Positions 34,992 to 44,266 are shown, counted from the stretch's first letter. The stretch: 64,000 bases of DNA from Burkholderia sp. FERM BP-3421 (GCF_028657905.1 NZ_CP117781.1:620001-684000); one strand, 5' to 3'. Notes: generated by a model from the letters alone, not told the origin. Program-made: numbers and translations.

Positions 34992-36452
34992 TTACAGCCC
35001 CATGCACAGGTACTTGATCACCACGTAGTCGTCGATGCCGTAATGCGAGCCTTCGCGGCCCAGGCCCGACTGCTTGACGCCGCCGAACGGCGCGACCTCG
35101 TTCGAGATCAGGCCGGTGTTGATGCCGACCATGCCGTATTCGAGCGCCTCCGCGACGCGCCATACGCGGCCGATGTCGCGGCTGTAGAAGTACGCGGCGA
35201 GCCCGAACTCGGTGTCGTTCGCGTAGCTGATCACTTCGTCGTCCGACGCGAAGCGGAACAGCGGCGCGAGCGGGCCGAAGGTCTCGTCCTTCGCGACCTT
35301 CATCGCGGGCGTGACGCCGGCGAGCACGGTCGGCTCGAAGAAGCCGTGGCCGAGCGCGTGACGCTTGCCGCCCGTCAGCACGCGCGCGCCTTTCGCGAGC
35401 GCATCCTCGATGTGCGACTCCACCTTCAGCACGGCCGCCTCGTTGATCAGCGGCCCCTGCGTGACGCCGGCCTCGGTGCCGCGCCCGACCTTGAGCTTCT
35501 CGACCGCCGCGCGCAGCTTGTCCGCGAACGCGTCGTACACCTTGTCGTGCACGTAGAAACGGTTCGTGCACACGCAGGTCTGCCCGCTGTTGCGGTACTT
35601 CGACGCGATCGCGCCCTCGACCGCCGCATCGAGATCCGCGTCGTCGAACACGATGAACGGCGCATTGCCGCCGAGTTCCAGCGAGACCTTCTTCACGGTC
35701 GGCGCGCATTGCGCCATCAGCAGGCGGCCGATCGGCGTCGAGCCGGTGAACGACAGCTTGCGCACGATCGGATTGGCGGTCAGCTCGCCGCCGATCGCCT
35801 TCGGATCGCCGGTGATCACGCTGAACACGCCGGCGGGCACGCCCGCGCGCTCCGCGAGCACCGCGAGCGCGAGCGCCGAGAACGGCGTGGCTTCCGCCGG
35901 CTTGACGACGATCGGACAGCCGGCCGCGAGCGCCGGGCCGACCTTGCGCGTGATCATCGCGGCGGGGAAGTTCCACGGCGTGATCGCGGCGCACACCCCG
36001 ACCGGCTCCTTGGTCACGACGATCCGCTTGTCGCCCGCGGGCGTCGGGATCGTGTCGCCGTACACGCGCTTGCCTTCCTCGGCGAACCATTCGAGGAACG
36101 ACGCCGCGTACAGGATCTCGCCCTTCGCTTCGGCGAGCGGCTTGCCCTGCTCGGTGGTCAGCAGCAGCGCGAGGTCGTCGGCATGCGCGAGCATCAGGTC
36201 ATGCCACTTGCGCAGCACGGCCGCGCGCTCCTTCGCGGTGCGCTTGCGCCACGCGGGCCAGGCGGCGTTCGCGGCGTCGATCGCGCGCCGCGTGTCGGCC
36301 GCGCCCAGCGCGGGCACGGCGCCGATGCGCTCGCCCGTCGCCGGATTGCGCACGTCGAACGTCTCGCCGCTCGCGGCGGACTGCCATTCGCCCGCGATGT
36401 ACGCCTGCTGGCGGAACAGCGCGGGATCCTTCAGTGCAACGTCGATGCTCAT
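34992..36452 (-). CDS. gabD: NAD(P)-dependent succinate-semialdehyde dehydrogenase
   Basis: 486 aa, full length. Second step of GABA use: succinate semialdehyde to succinate. The catalytic Cys is in NSGQTCVCTNRFYV (residue ~288) and the general base Glu in VSLELGGNAPFIVFDDAD (~254). The NAD-binding loop shows as FTGSTPIGRLLMAQ. The KPAEATPFSALAL segment and the C-terminal EYGMVGINTGLISNEVAPFGGVKQSG match the GabD group. It is downstream of gabT on the same strand, 81 nt apart, with a hairpin between. Confidence 0.95.
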   Translation of the reverse strand: MSIDVALKDPALFRQQAYIAGEWQSAASGETFDVRNPATGERIGAVPALGAADTRRAIDAANAAWPAWRKRTAKERAAVLRKWHDLMLAHADDLALLLTTEQGKPLAEAKGEILYAASFLEWFAEEGKRVYGDTIPTPAGDKRIVVTKEPVGVCAAITPWNFPAAMITRKVGPALAAGCPIVVKPAEATPFSALALAVLAERAGVPAGVFSVITGDPKAIGGELTANPIVRKLSFTGSTPIGRLLMAQCAPTVKKVSLELGGNAPFIVFDDADLDAAVEGAIASKYRNSGQTCVCTNRFYVHDKVYDAFADKLRAAVEKLKVGRGTEAGVTQGPLINEAAVLKVESHIEDALAKGARVLTGGKRHALGHGFFEPTVLAGVTPAMKVAKDETFGPLAPLFRFASDDEVISYANDTEFGLAAYFYSRDIGRVWRVAEALEYGMVGINTGLISNEVAPFGGVKQSGLGREGSHYGIDDYVVIKYLCMGL

Positions 36453-36480
36453 GATGTAGGTTCCGATAGACAGAAACGAC

Positions 36481-36511
36481 GATCGCCGCCGTCCGGGCGG
36501 AGGCGGCGATC
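36481..36511 (-). repeat. Hairpin in the gabT-gabD gap
   Basis: GATCGCCGCC (36481-36490) and GGCGGCGATC (36502-36511) form a perfect 10-bp stem with an 11-nt loop that can pair further (CCG/CGG). There is no T-run, so it may tune relative expression or stabilise the gabT message. Confidence 0.55.
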
Positions 36512-36533
36512 CGGGGTGCGACGCGTTCGGCGC

Positions 36534-37823
36534 TCAGGCAGGCACGCCGACCGCTTCCTTCAAGACCTCGGCGAGGATGCCGAGCGCTTCGTCGAACACC
36601 GCGTCCGGCACCGTGAGCGGGTACAGGAAGCGGATCACGTTCGCATGCACGCCGCACACGAGCAGCAGCAGGCCGCGTTCGAGCGCGCGCGCCTGCACGC
36701 GCTTGGTGAACTCGGCGTCCGGCGTCTGCGTGCCGGCCTTGAAGAACTCGACGGCGACCATCGAGCCCGGGCCGCGCACGTCGGCGATCTGCGGCACCTC
36801 GGCCTGCAGCGCGACGAGGCGCGCCTTGAGGGCGTCGCCGAGCGCGACCGCGCGCTCGATCAGCCGCTCCTCGTCGATGATGTCGAGCACCGCATGCGCG
36901 GCGGCGACCGCGAGCGGGTTGCCCGCGTAGGTGCCGCCGAGGCCGCCCGGCGCGGCGGCGTCCATCACGTCCGCGCGGCCGACCACGCCCGACAGCGGCA
37001 TGCCGCCCGCGAGGCTCTTGGCCATCGTCATCAGGTCCGGCGCGACGTCGTAGTGCTGCATCGCGAACAGCTTGCCGGTGCGCGCGAAGCCCGTCTGCAC
37101 TTCGTCGGCGATCAGCAGGATGCCGTGCTCGTCGCACAGCTTGCGCAGCGCGCGCACGAAATCGGCCGGCGCCGCGTAGAAGCCGCCTTCGCCCTGCACC
37201 GGTTCGAAGATGATCGCGGCGACCCGCTTCGGATCGATGTCGGCCTTGAACAGCATGTCGATCGCGCGCAGCGCGTCGGCGGTCGTCACGCCGTGCAGCG
37301 GATTCGGGAACGGTGCGTGGAACACCTCGCCCGGGAACGGGCCGAAGCCGAGCTTGTACGGCGCGACCTTGCCCGTCAGCGCCATGCCCATCATCGTGCG
37401 GCCGTGGAAGCCGCCCGAGAAGGCGATCACGCCGGGACGGCCGGTGGCGGCGCGGGCGATCTTCACCGCGTTTTCCACGGCTTCCGCGCCGGTCGTGAAG
37501 AACGCGGTCTTTTTCGCGAAGCTGCCCGGCGCGCGCGTGTTGATCTTCTCGGCCAGCTCGACGTACGACGCGTACGGCACGATCTGGTACGCGGTGTGCG
37601 TGAAGTGTTCGAGCTGGGCCGCGATCGCCTTCACGATCCTCGGGTGCCGGTGGCCGGTGTTCATCACCGCGATGCCGGCCGCGAAGTCGATGACGCGACG
37701 CCCCTCGACGTCCCACAGTTCGGCGTTCTCGGCACGCGCCGCGTAGAAATCGCACATCACGCCGACCCCGCGCGGGGTGGCGGCGTTCTTGCGGGCGTGC
37801 AGATCGGCATTGTTCACGGTCAT
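36534..37823 (-). CDS. gabT: 4-aminobutyrate--2-oxoglutarate transaminase
   Basis: 429 aa, class III PLP aminotransferase. The PLP lysine is in DLMTMAKSLAGGMPLSG (residue ~268); the cofactor Asp is in LLIADEVQTGFARTG (~240). FFTTGAEAVENAVKIARA and IAFSGGFHGRTMMGMALTGK complete the cofactor site. GGAAGG lies just upstream of the ATG. It converts GABA to succinate semialdehyde, the substrate of GabD encoded next. A MocR/GabR-type regulator is divergently encoded, with shared half-sites between them. Confidence 0.95.
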   Translation of the reverse strand: MTVNNADLHARKNAATPRGVGVMCDFYAARAENAELWDVEGRRVIDFAAGIAVMNTGHRHPRIVKAIAAQLEHFTHTAYQIVPYASYVELAEKINTRAPGSFAKKTAFFTTGAEAVENAVKIARAATGRPGVIAFSGGFHGRTMMGMALTGKVAPYKLGFGPFPGEVFHAPFPNPLHGVTTADALRAIDMLFKADIDPKRVAAIIFEPVQGEGGFYAAPADFVRALRKLCDEHGILLIADEVQTGFARTGKLFAMQHYDVAPDLMTMAKSLAGGMPLSGVVGRADVMDAAAPGGLGGTYAGNPLAVAAAHAVLDIIDEERLIERAVALGDALKARLVALQAEVPQIADVRGPGSMVAVEFFKAGTQTPDAEFTKRVQARALERGLLLLVCGVHANVIRFLYPLTVPDAVFDEALGILAEVLKEAVGVPA

Positions 37824-37893
37824 CTCCTTCCAGTCGGATTCGTGTCGGTATTCAAGGACGGCGGACGCGTCGACGCGTCCATGAGGTGACTAT

Positions 37894-37947
37894 AATCAGA
37901 TTTGGCTCCGAAAATCAGAGCCATTTCGCAAAATATCTAGGAGCCAA
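37894..37947. promoter_or_regulatory. Putative MocR/GabR operator cluster
   Basis: Direct repeats AATCAGA at 37894-37900 and 37913-37919 are 19 bp apart. TTGGCTCC (37902-37909) forms inverted repeats with GAGCCA (37918-37923) and with GGAGCCAA (37940-37947). TATAAT at 37891-37896 is a candidate -10 for the regulator. Repeated half-sites like these are typical of MocR binding regions. Confidence 0.55.
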
Positions 37948-37951
37948 TTCG

Positions 37952-39469
37952 ATGCGGTCGAGCGTGTTGTCCGACTGGCTGGCGCAGCGCCTCGTGCGCG
38001 GCGGCGGCGCGCAGCCGATCTACCGGCAGCTGCACCGGCTGTTGCAGCAGGCGATCCTGAGCCGCGAGCTGCCGGCCGGGGCGCGCTTTCCGTCGTCGCG
38101 GCTGCTGGCCGCGGAGCTGGGCATCGCGCGCAACACGGTCACGCAGGTCTATGAACAGCTCGCGCTCGAAGGCTATGTGACCTCGGCCACCGGGCGCGGC
38201 ACCTTCGTCGCGGACAGCGCGCCGGACGAGATCGTCGGCGCGGGCGAGGCGGCCGCCGCGCGCGCGCCGGACGCGTCGCGCGCGGCGGCGGCGCGGCCGT
38301 TGTCGGCGCGCGGCGCGCACCTGCTGGAGGCGGCGGGGGTGTCGAAGCGGCAGGGCGGCGCGTTCATGCCGGGCGTGCCGGACGTGTCGCGCTTTCCGGC
38401 GCGGGTCTGGACCCGCCTGCACAACAAGTATTGGCGGCGGCTGCGCCCGGACCTGCTGACCTACGCGCCGGGCGGCGGCCTCGCGCTGCTGCGCGAGACG
38501 CTGGCCGACTACCTGCGGACCGCGCGCTCGGTGCGCTGCACGCCCGAGCAGATCGTCATCACGACCGGCATCCATCAGTCGGTGGACCTGGCGGTCCGGC
38601 TCCTGACCGACCCGGGCGACGTGATCTGGACCGAGGATCCGTGCTACTGGGGCGTGCGCAGCGTGCTGAACGTGTCGGGGCTGACCACGCGGCCGATTCC
38701 GGTCGACGACGAGGGCATCGCGCCGTCGGCCGCCGATCTCGCCGAACCGCCGAAGCTGATGCTCGTCACGCCGTCGCACCAGTATCCGCTCGGCATGGTG
38801 ATGAGCCTCGCGCGGCGGCGCATGCTGCTCGAATACGCGCGCCAGCACGGCTGCTGGATCATCGAGGACGACTACGACAGCGAATTCCGCTACGGCAGCC
38901 GGCCGCTCGCGTCGCTGCAGGGTCTCGATACGGCCGGGCAGGTGATCTACGTCGGCAGCTTCGGCAAGACCCTGTTCCCGGGGCTGCGGGTCGGCTACCT
39001 GGTCGCGCCGGAACCGCTCGCGGAAAGCTTCGCGACCGCGAGCGCCGAGCTGTATCGCGAAGGACAGCTGCTGCAGCAGGCCGTGCTCGCCGAATTCATC
39101 GCGGAAGGGCACTTCGTGTCGCATATCCGCAAGATGCGCACGCTGTACGGGCAACGCCGCGAGGTGCTGCTCGACGCGGTCGCGCGCCGCTACGGCGATA
39201 CGCTGCATGCGCTCGGCAGCGACGCGGGGTTGCATCTCGTCACGCAATTGCCGGGCGGCGTCGACGATCGCGCGGTCGCGCGGGCCGCGCTCGAACGCAA
39301 TATCGTCGCGCGCCCCTTGTCCGGCTATTACGCGGACCGCGCCCGCGCGTCGTCGGGGCTGTTGCTCGGCTATGCGTGCGTGCCGGAGAACGAGATCGAG
39401 ACGGCGTTCGCGACGCTGGCCGAGGCGATCGACGAACAGGCGTTCGGTGTCGCGAGCGCGGCGGGATGA
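37952..39469 (+). CDS. gabR: MocR/GabR-type regulator (GntR HTH fused to aminotransferase domain)
   Basis: 505 aa from ATG 37952, with AGGAG 8 nt upstream. Residues 15-85 are a GntR winged helix (GGAQPIYRQLHRLLQQAIL, FPSSRLLAAELGIARNTVTQ). From residue ~125 a fold-type I aminotransferase domain follows: TYAPGGGLALLRETLADYL, VITTGIHQSVDLAVRLL, WIIEDDYDSEFRYG and the PLP lysine in VGSFGKTLFPGLRVGYLV. MocR proteins use PLP plus substrate as effector. Divergent position from gabT-gabD supports a GabR role; PdxR or TauR cannot be excluded by sequence alone. Confidence 0.88.
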   Translation: MRSSVLSDWLAQRLVRGGGAQPIYRQLHRLLQQAILSRELPAGARFPSSRLLAAELGIARNTVTQVYEQLALEGYVTSATGRGTFVADSAPDEIVGAGEAAAARAPDASRAAAARPLSARGAHLLEAAGVSKRQGGAFMPGVPDVSRFPARVWTRLHNKYWRRLRPDLLTYAPGGGLALLRETLADYLRTARSVRCTPEQIVITTGIHQSVDLAVRLLTDPGDVIWTEDPCYWGVRSVLNVSGLTTRPIPVDDEGIAPSAADLAEPPKLMLVTPSHQYPLGMVMSLARRRMLLEYARQHGCWIIEDDYDSEFRYGSRPLASLQGLDTAGQVIYVGSFGKTLFPGLRVGYLVAPEPLAESFATASAELYREGQLLQQAVLAEFIAEGHFVSHIRKMRTLYGQRREVLLDAVARRYGDTLHALGSDAGLHLVTQLPGGVDDRAVARAALERNIVARPLSGYYADRARASSGLLLGYACVPENEIETAFATLAEAIDEQAFGVASAAG

Positions 39470-39578
39470 GCGGCGCATCGACTTCGCGCGGCGCGTTGCG
39501 CGGCAAGCCGCCCGCGGCGAAGGCGGCGCCGCGCTTCGCCGCGCGGCGCGCCTGCGCGTTCGACCGCGCCTGCGGACC

Positions 39579-41084
39579 TCAATACCCGATCCACACCGCG
39601 AACGTCAGCACGACGCACGACAGCGCGAGCAGGATCGTGAACAGCGGCAGCACGAAACGGAGCCACGCGCCGAAGTCGACGCGCGCGGTCGCGAGATAGG
39701 CGAGCAGCATGCCGGACGTCGGCGTGACGAGGTTCGTCAGCCCGCCGCCGAGCACGAAGGCGAGCACCGAGGTCTGGCCGCTCACGCCGGAGAGCTGGGC
39801 GATCGGCCCGATGATCGGCATGCTGACCGCGGCCTTGCCCGACACCGACGGAATGAACACGTCGAGCATCATCTGCACGGCCATCAATCCGTTCGCGACC
39901 CATACCGGCGACTGGCCGTCCGCGAGCCGCGTGAAGAAGTGGATCAGCGTGTCGAGCACGAGGCTGTTCTGCAGCAGCAGCTCGACCGATGCGGCGAGGC
40001 CCATCAGCAGCGCGGCGAGCATCATGTTCTTCATCCCGTCGACGAACGCGTCGGCCGCGCTGCGCGAATCGAGCCGGCCGATGACGGCCGTCGCGATGCT
40101 GACCGCCGCATAGAACGCCGCGAGTTCGACGTTGCCCCACCTCAGTTCGCGCGTCCCGAAGATCAGCATCGCGACCGCCGCGGCGAACACGAGCAGCGTC
40201 GCCTTGTGACGCAGCGACAGCTTCGCGGCCGCGTGCACGGCGGCGCCCGGCGCTATTTGCCCGACCTGGTAGCCGGTGCGGCGCACGTGGCGCAGCAGGT
40301 ACAGGATGCCGATCGTCAGGAATACGACGAAGACGACCGCGCGCAGCGCGACGCCGCTGAACAGCGGCACGCCGACGAGCGGCTGCGCGACGGCGAGCGC
40401 GAGCGGATTCGTGACCGAGGCGATGTAGCCGATCTTCGCGGCGAGCGCGACGAGCGCGACCGCGAACAGGTCGGACAGCCCGAGCCGCCGCGCGATCACG
40501 ACGACCATCGGAATGATCACGAGGTATTCGGAGATGAAGCCGAGCAGCGTGCTGCCGAGCCCGATCAGGATCATCAGCAGCGGCGTCAGCAGGTACGCGT
40601 TGTTGCCGGTGAGCTGCAGCAGCCGGTCGATGCCCGCGTCGACGACGCCCGTGCGGCGCATCACGCCGAACATCCCGCCGACGAACATCACCATCACGAT
40701 CAGCGGCGCGTTCTTCAGCAGCCCTTCCGGCACCGCGACGAACGCCGAGACGAGGCTCGCCGGCAGTGCGTGCGCGGGCGTGCTGTGGCTGACGGCCGGC
40801 GCGACGAGCGTCGCGAGCGCGGTCGTCTTCGGCACCACGTGATAGGTGCCCGGCACGACGAGCCGGCCGTTGCGCTCGAAGTGGCCGGCGTCGACGATCC
40901 ACGTGAGCGCGATCGCGGCGGCCAGCACCCACAGCATCATCACGACCGGGTGCAGCATCTTGCCGTGCGGATGCGGCGCGCGGCCGGCGCTCGCCGCCGG
41001 GTCGCCGGCCGCCGGATCGCCGGCCGTGCGTGCGGTGGTGTCGATGTGGCGTGCGTCGGCCGGATTCGGGGAAGAGGCGGGCAT
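39579..41084 (-). CDS. YfcC-family / C4-dicarboxylate-type anion carrier
   Basis: 501 aa from ATG 41084, with GAGG 6 nt upstream. About 12 transmembrane helices. The family features PEGLLKNAPLIVMVMFVGGMFGV, GLGSTLLGFISEYLVIIPM, GYIASVTNPLALAVAQPL and TNLVTPTSGMLLAYL mark the YfcC/AbgT-like carriers, which transport dicarboxylates, amino acids or peptides. The first 45 residues are a long polar cytoplasmic tail. It is third in an operon after an N-formylglutamate amidohydrolase and an IclR regulator, suggesting uptake of an N-acyl amino acid. Confidence 0.85.
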   Translation of the reverse strand: MPASSPNPADARHIDTTARTAGDPAAGDPAASAGRAPHPHGKMLHPVVMMLWVLAAAIALTWIVDAGHFERNGRLVVPGTYHVVPKTTALATLVAPAVSHSTPAHALPASLVSAFVAVPEGLLKNAPLIVMVMFVGGMFGVMRRTGVVDAGIDRLLQLTGNNAYLLTPLLMILIGLGSTLLGFISEYLVIIPMVVVIARRLGLSDLFAVALVALAAKIGYIASVTNPLALAVAQPLVGVPLFSGVALRAVVFVVFLTIGILYLLRHVRRTGYQVGQIAPGAAVHAAAKLSLRHKATLLVFAAAVAMLIFGTRELRWGNVELAAFYAAVSIATAVIGRLDSRSAADAFVDGMKNMMLAALLMGLAASVELLLQNSLVLDTLIHFFTRLADGQSPVWVANGLMAVQMMLDVFIPSVSGKAAVSMPIIGPIAQLSGVSGQTSVLAFVLGGGLTNLVTPTSGMLLAYLATARVDFGAWLRFVLPLFTILLALSCVVLTFAVWIGY

Positions 41085-41113
41085 CGGATCCTCGTCGATG
41101 AAGTAGCGGGCCG

Positions 41114-41887
41114 TCAGGCCGGTTGCAGCGCGGCGCGCGCCGGGACGTAGCCGAGTTCGGCGGAAATGGCGAGGCTGCACGCCTGCAGGCGTTCGAGATA
41201 GTCGGGAATGTCGGCGTGGCTCACGCGCACCTCGGGGCCCGTCACGCTGACCGAGGCGACCGCTCCGCCCGTCAGGTCGCGCACCGGCACCGCGATCCCG
41301 ACCGCGCCGGGCGTCACCTCGCCGCTGCTCACCGCGTAGCCCTTGCGCGCGACCGCGTCGAGTTCGCCGGCGAACGTCGGCAGGTCGTCGGCCCGCCCGT
41401 TCCTGCGCAGCTGCGCGAGATATTCGTCGCGCACCGCGTCGGGCGCGAACGCGAGCAGCACCTTGCCCGATGCGCCGAAACTGATCGGGCGGCGGTTGCC
41501 GACCGCGCCGACGGTGCGCACCGCGTGCGTCGTTTCGCAACGCGCGACGCACACCGATTCGAGCCCTTCGCGCACGCGCAGCACGATGGTCTCGTTGATC
41601 GCCTGGTTGAGGGCGAGCATGTGCCGGTGCGCGGCGCGCACGAGCGCGTTCTGCTGCGACGCGGCCACGCCGATCACGAATGCCTGCGGGCCGAGCGCGT
41701 AGGTGGACGTGTGCGCGTCCTGCACGACGAAGCGATGCAGTTCGAGCGTGCACAGCATCCGGTAGGTGCGCGACTTGTTGATGCCGAGCTGCGACGCCAG
41801 CTCGGTCACGCCGAGGTTCGGGTGCTCGGCGACGTAGCTCAGCAGCTTCAACGCGCTGTCGACGGCGTCGACGATGTAGGTTGTCAT
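41114..41887 (-). CDS. IclR-family transcriptional regulator
   Basis: 257 aa from ATG 41887, overlapping the amidohydrolase stop by 4 nt (ATGA). Residues 5-65 are the winged helix (VDSALKLLSYVAEHPNLGVT, LGINKSRTYRMLCTLELHRF). The effector domain shows SFGASGKVLLAF and VTPGAVGIAVPVRDLTGG. As the middle gene of the operon it likely controls the operon and the divergent porin; two matching 19-bp palindromes (42829, 43060) are the predicted sites. Family sure, effector unknown. Confidence 0.9.
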   Translation of the reverse strand: MTTYIVDAVDSALKLLSYVAEHPNLGVTELASQLGINKSRTYRMLCTLELHRFVVQDAHTSTYALGPQAFVIGVAASQQNALVRAAHRHMLALNQAINETIVLRVREGLESVCVARCETTHAVRTVGAVGNRRPISFGASGKVLLAFAPDAVRDEYLAQLRRNGRADDLPTFAGELDAVARKGYAVSSGEVTPGAVGIAVPVRDLTGGAVASVSVTGPEVRVSHADIPDYLERLQACSLAISAELGYVPARAALQPA

Positions 41888-42783
41888 GGGGTGTCTCCCG
41901 GCGAGGCGAGGCGTGCGCGCACGTAATCGGCGAGCGCATCGAGGTAGGCGTCGACCGAGCGCTTCAGCGCGTCGAAGCCCGCGTGCTTCGCGAACGCGGC
42001 CTCGTCCATGTACAGCGCGCGGTTGAATTCGATCTGGATGCTGTGGCGCTGCCGCGCCGGATCGGCGAGCGCGGTCAGCAGGTCGCCGCCCTGGTACGGG
42101 TCGTTGATCTGCACGCGGTAGCCGGCGTCGGCGAACCACTGCGCGGTCCAGGCGGTGAAGGCCGGGTCGGCGGTCGCGCCGCGCCGGTCGCTGACGACGA
42201 CATCCGGCCGCAGCGCGCCCGCGTCGACGTTCATCGCGTTGCCGCGCGATTTCATCGAGTGGCAATCGATGTGCCACAGCGCGCGATGCGCGGCATGCAG
42301 CGGCTCGGCGATGCCGGCGAGCGCCCGGCGGTACGGCCGGTAGTACGCGTCGATCCGGCGGCGCACGTCGGCGAGCGACAGCTTGCGGTCGTACAGCGGC
42401 ACGCCGGGCAGCGCGTCGCGCCGGATCAGCCCCATGCCGCGCTGCGTGTACGGCTGCGGGGAAAGCGGCTCGGGCCACGGCTCGGCGAGCAGCGTGGCGT
42501 CGATGTCGGTTTCCGCGCGGTTCGGATCGATGTAGGCGCGCGGGAACGTCGCGCCGAGCAGCGTGCCGCCGCGCGCGGCGGCGCCGCTCCACAGTTCGTC
42601 GACGTACGCATCCCACGTCGTGCGGATCGCATCGTCCGGCGCGACGGGGCGGAAGTCGGGCGGATACGCGATGCCGCTGTGCGGCGAATCGACGACGATC
42701 GGCAGGGCGGGCGCGGTCGGCTGCGCGACGAAATACGCGGGCGATTCGCCGGCGTGCGTGTTGTTGCAATTAAACGTCAGCAT
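41884..42783 (-). CDS. N-formylglutamate amidohydrolase-family protein
   Basis: 299 aa, zinc-dependent deformylase family (HutG-like). Family marks are VVDSPHSGIAYPPDFRP (residues ~30-46), ATFPRAYIDPNRAETDID, YYRPYRRALAGI, WHIDCHSMKSRG (metal His/Asp) and VQINDPYQGGDLLTALADP with IQIEFNRALYMDE. The enzyme removes a formyl group from N-formylglutamate at the end of histidine breakdown, but no hut genes are here. With the IclR gene and carrier it forms a stand-alone operon, perhaps for an external N-formyl or N-acyl amino acid. Confidence 0.88.
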   Translation of the reverse strand: MLTFNCNNTHAGESPAYFVAQPTAPALPIVVDSPHSGIAYPPDFRPVAPDDAIRTTWDAYVDELWSGAAARGGTLLGATFPRAYIDPNRAETDIDATLLAEPWPEPLSPQPYTQRGMGLIRRDALPGVPLYDRKLSLADVRRRIDAYYRPYRRALAGIAEPLHAAHRALWHIDCHSMKSRGNAMNVDAGALRPDVVVSDRRGATADPAFTAWTAQWFADAGYRVQINDPYQGGDLLTALADPARQRHSIQIEFNRALYMDEAAFAKHAGFDALKRSVDAYLDALADYVRARLASPGDTP

Positions 42784-42828
42784 GGAGATCAGGTTCTTTA
42801 CCTAGTTTCTTGGAGCGTCTCGTCCGTT

Positions 42829-42847
42829 TGTTTTAATGAATAAAACA
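42829..42847. promoter_or_regulatory. 19-bp palindrome, predicted IclR site 1 (operon side)
   Basis: TGTTTTAATGAATAAAACA is a palindrome with 8 of 9 pairs, centred 55 bp upstream of the amidohydrolase ATG. It differs from the porin-side copy at only two bases. Confidence 0.65.
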
Positions 42848-43059
42848 GCGTATCAATATTTCACAACGGCAGAAAATCGCGGTCAAGGGCTTTTTACGGC
42901 GGCGCGGCGATGCGTGATGATCGGGCTGTAATGGCTGTCGTTATTGGACTTGTTTCATTCTTCGAAACGCTTTCAGAACCAGATCGGTGCGACTCCCGTA
43001 GGCGATTTTTGGCATGGCTTGACGCATCAAATCGCCAGATTGAACAATAAATAAGACGA

Positions 43060-43078
43060 TGTTTTATTAAATAAAACA
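43060..43078. promoter_or_regulatory. 19-bp perfect palindrome, predicted IclR site 2 (porin side)
   Basis: TGTTTTATTAAATAAAACA is a perfect palindrome around one central base, centred 63 bp upstream of the porin ATG. Confidence 0.65.
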
Positions 43079-43131
43079 CGTTGTGAGCGAAATAAATCGC
43101 TCCCCATATTCAATCTAATAAGGGGTCGGAG

Positions 43132-44235
43132 ATGAAACGGAAAGGCATGGCGATCGTGTTGGCCGGTATGGCGGGCGCGACGGGGGCGACCTGCGCGCAG
43201 GCGCAGTCGAGCGTGACGCTGTATGGCGTCGTCGATTCGGGGATCACGTATACGAACAACCAGAACGGGCATGCCGCATGGCAGGCGACGGGCGGCAACG
43301 AGCAGGGTACGCGCTGGGGGCTGGTCGGCAAGGAGGATCTCGGCGGCGGAACGCGCGCGGTGTTCCGGCTCGAGAACGGCTTCAACATCGAGACCGGCGC
43401 AGCGAGCCAGGGCGGCCGGCTGTTCGGGCGCCGCGCCTACGTGGGGCTGGACAACGACCGCTGGGGCACGCTGACGATGGGCCGCCAGTACAACGCGGCG
43501 CAGGAAGTGCTGGAGCCGCTGCAGATCGGCGCGAGCACCGCGCTCACGCAGTACGCGCTGCATCCGTTCGACACCGACGACCTCAACAACACGTTCCGCA
43601 CCAACAACTCGGTGCAGTACCAGACGCCCACCTGGTACGGCCTGCGCGCGATCGGCCTGTACGGCTTCTCGAACTCGACCGCGTTCGCCCAGAACCGCGT
43701 GTGGAGCCTGGGCGCGAGCTACGGGAACGGGCCGCTGCAACTCGGCGCGGCCTACGTGCGCGTCGATCATCCGGCGCTCGACACGACCGGCGCGGTGGCG
43801 TCCGACAACTACTACACGTTCATCAAGGGCGTGGCGCGCCAGCAGATCTGGGGCGCGGGCGGCACCTACGCATGGGGGCCCGCGACGTTCGGGCTGCTCT
43901 ACACGAGTTCGTTGTTCAACCTGCAGACGGGCGGCGCGGTGCGCTTCAACAACTACGAGGGCAGCGTGCGCTATCTGATGACGCCCGCGTTGCAGTTCGC
44001 GCTCGGCGAGACCTACACGCAGGTGCTCGCGTCGCAGGGGCCGAAGCCCAGCTCGCACTACCTGCAGACGAGCGTCGGCGCGCAGTACTTCCTGTCGAAG
44101 CGCACCGATGTCTACGTGAATGCCTTCTACCAGCGCGCGTCGTCGAACGCGGTGGCCGCGATCGAAGGGATCTCGAACCCGTCGAGCACGCGTACGCAGA
44201 TCGTCGCGGTGACGGGCATCCGCCACAAGTTCTGA
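43132..44235 (+). CDS. Gram-negative porin, OmpC-like
   Basis: 367 aa with GGAG directly before the ATG (and GGGG further up). Signal peptide residues 1-23 end CAQA; the mature start SSVTLYGVVDSGITYTN and end VTGIRHKF are standard for Burkholderia porins. LGGGTRAVFRLENGFNIETG and LTMGRQYNAAQEVLEPL (loop L3 region) are recognisable. Its promoter region faces the formylglutamate operon and shares a palindrome with it, so it may serve as the entry channel for the same substrate. It differs clearly from the porin at 434-1573, so the two are not recent copies. Confidence 0.93.
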   Translation: MKRKGMAIVLAGMAGATGATCAQAQSSVTLYGVVDSGITYTNNQNGHAAWQATGGNEQGTRWGLVGKEDLGGGTRAVFRLENGFNIETGAASQGGRLFGRRAYVGLDNDRWGTLTMGRQYNAAQEVLEPLQIGASTALTQYALHPFDTDDLNNTFRTNNSVQYQTPTWYGLRAIGLYGFSNSTAFAQNRVWSLGASYGNGPLQLGAAYVRVDHPALDTTGAVASDNYYTFIKGVARQQIWGAGGTYAWGPATFGLLYTSSLFNLQTGGAVRFNNYEGSVRYLMTPALQFALGETYTQVLASQGPKPSSHYLQTSVGAQYFLSKRTDVYVNAFYQRASSNAVAAIEGISNPSSTRTQIVAVTGIRHKF

Positions 44236-44266
44236 CCGGCGGGCCGCGGGCGCGCGTCGGTTCCGT

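Larger units (their letters stand above)
42784..43131. other. A+T-rich divergent promoter region, formylglutamate operon / porin
   Basis: 348 bp with no gene. It is A+T-rich at both ends and holds the two 19-bp palindromes described separately, one close to each start codon. Confidence 0.7.
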
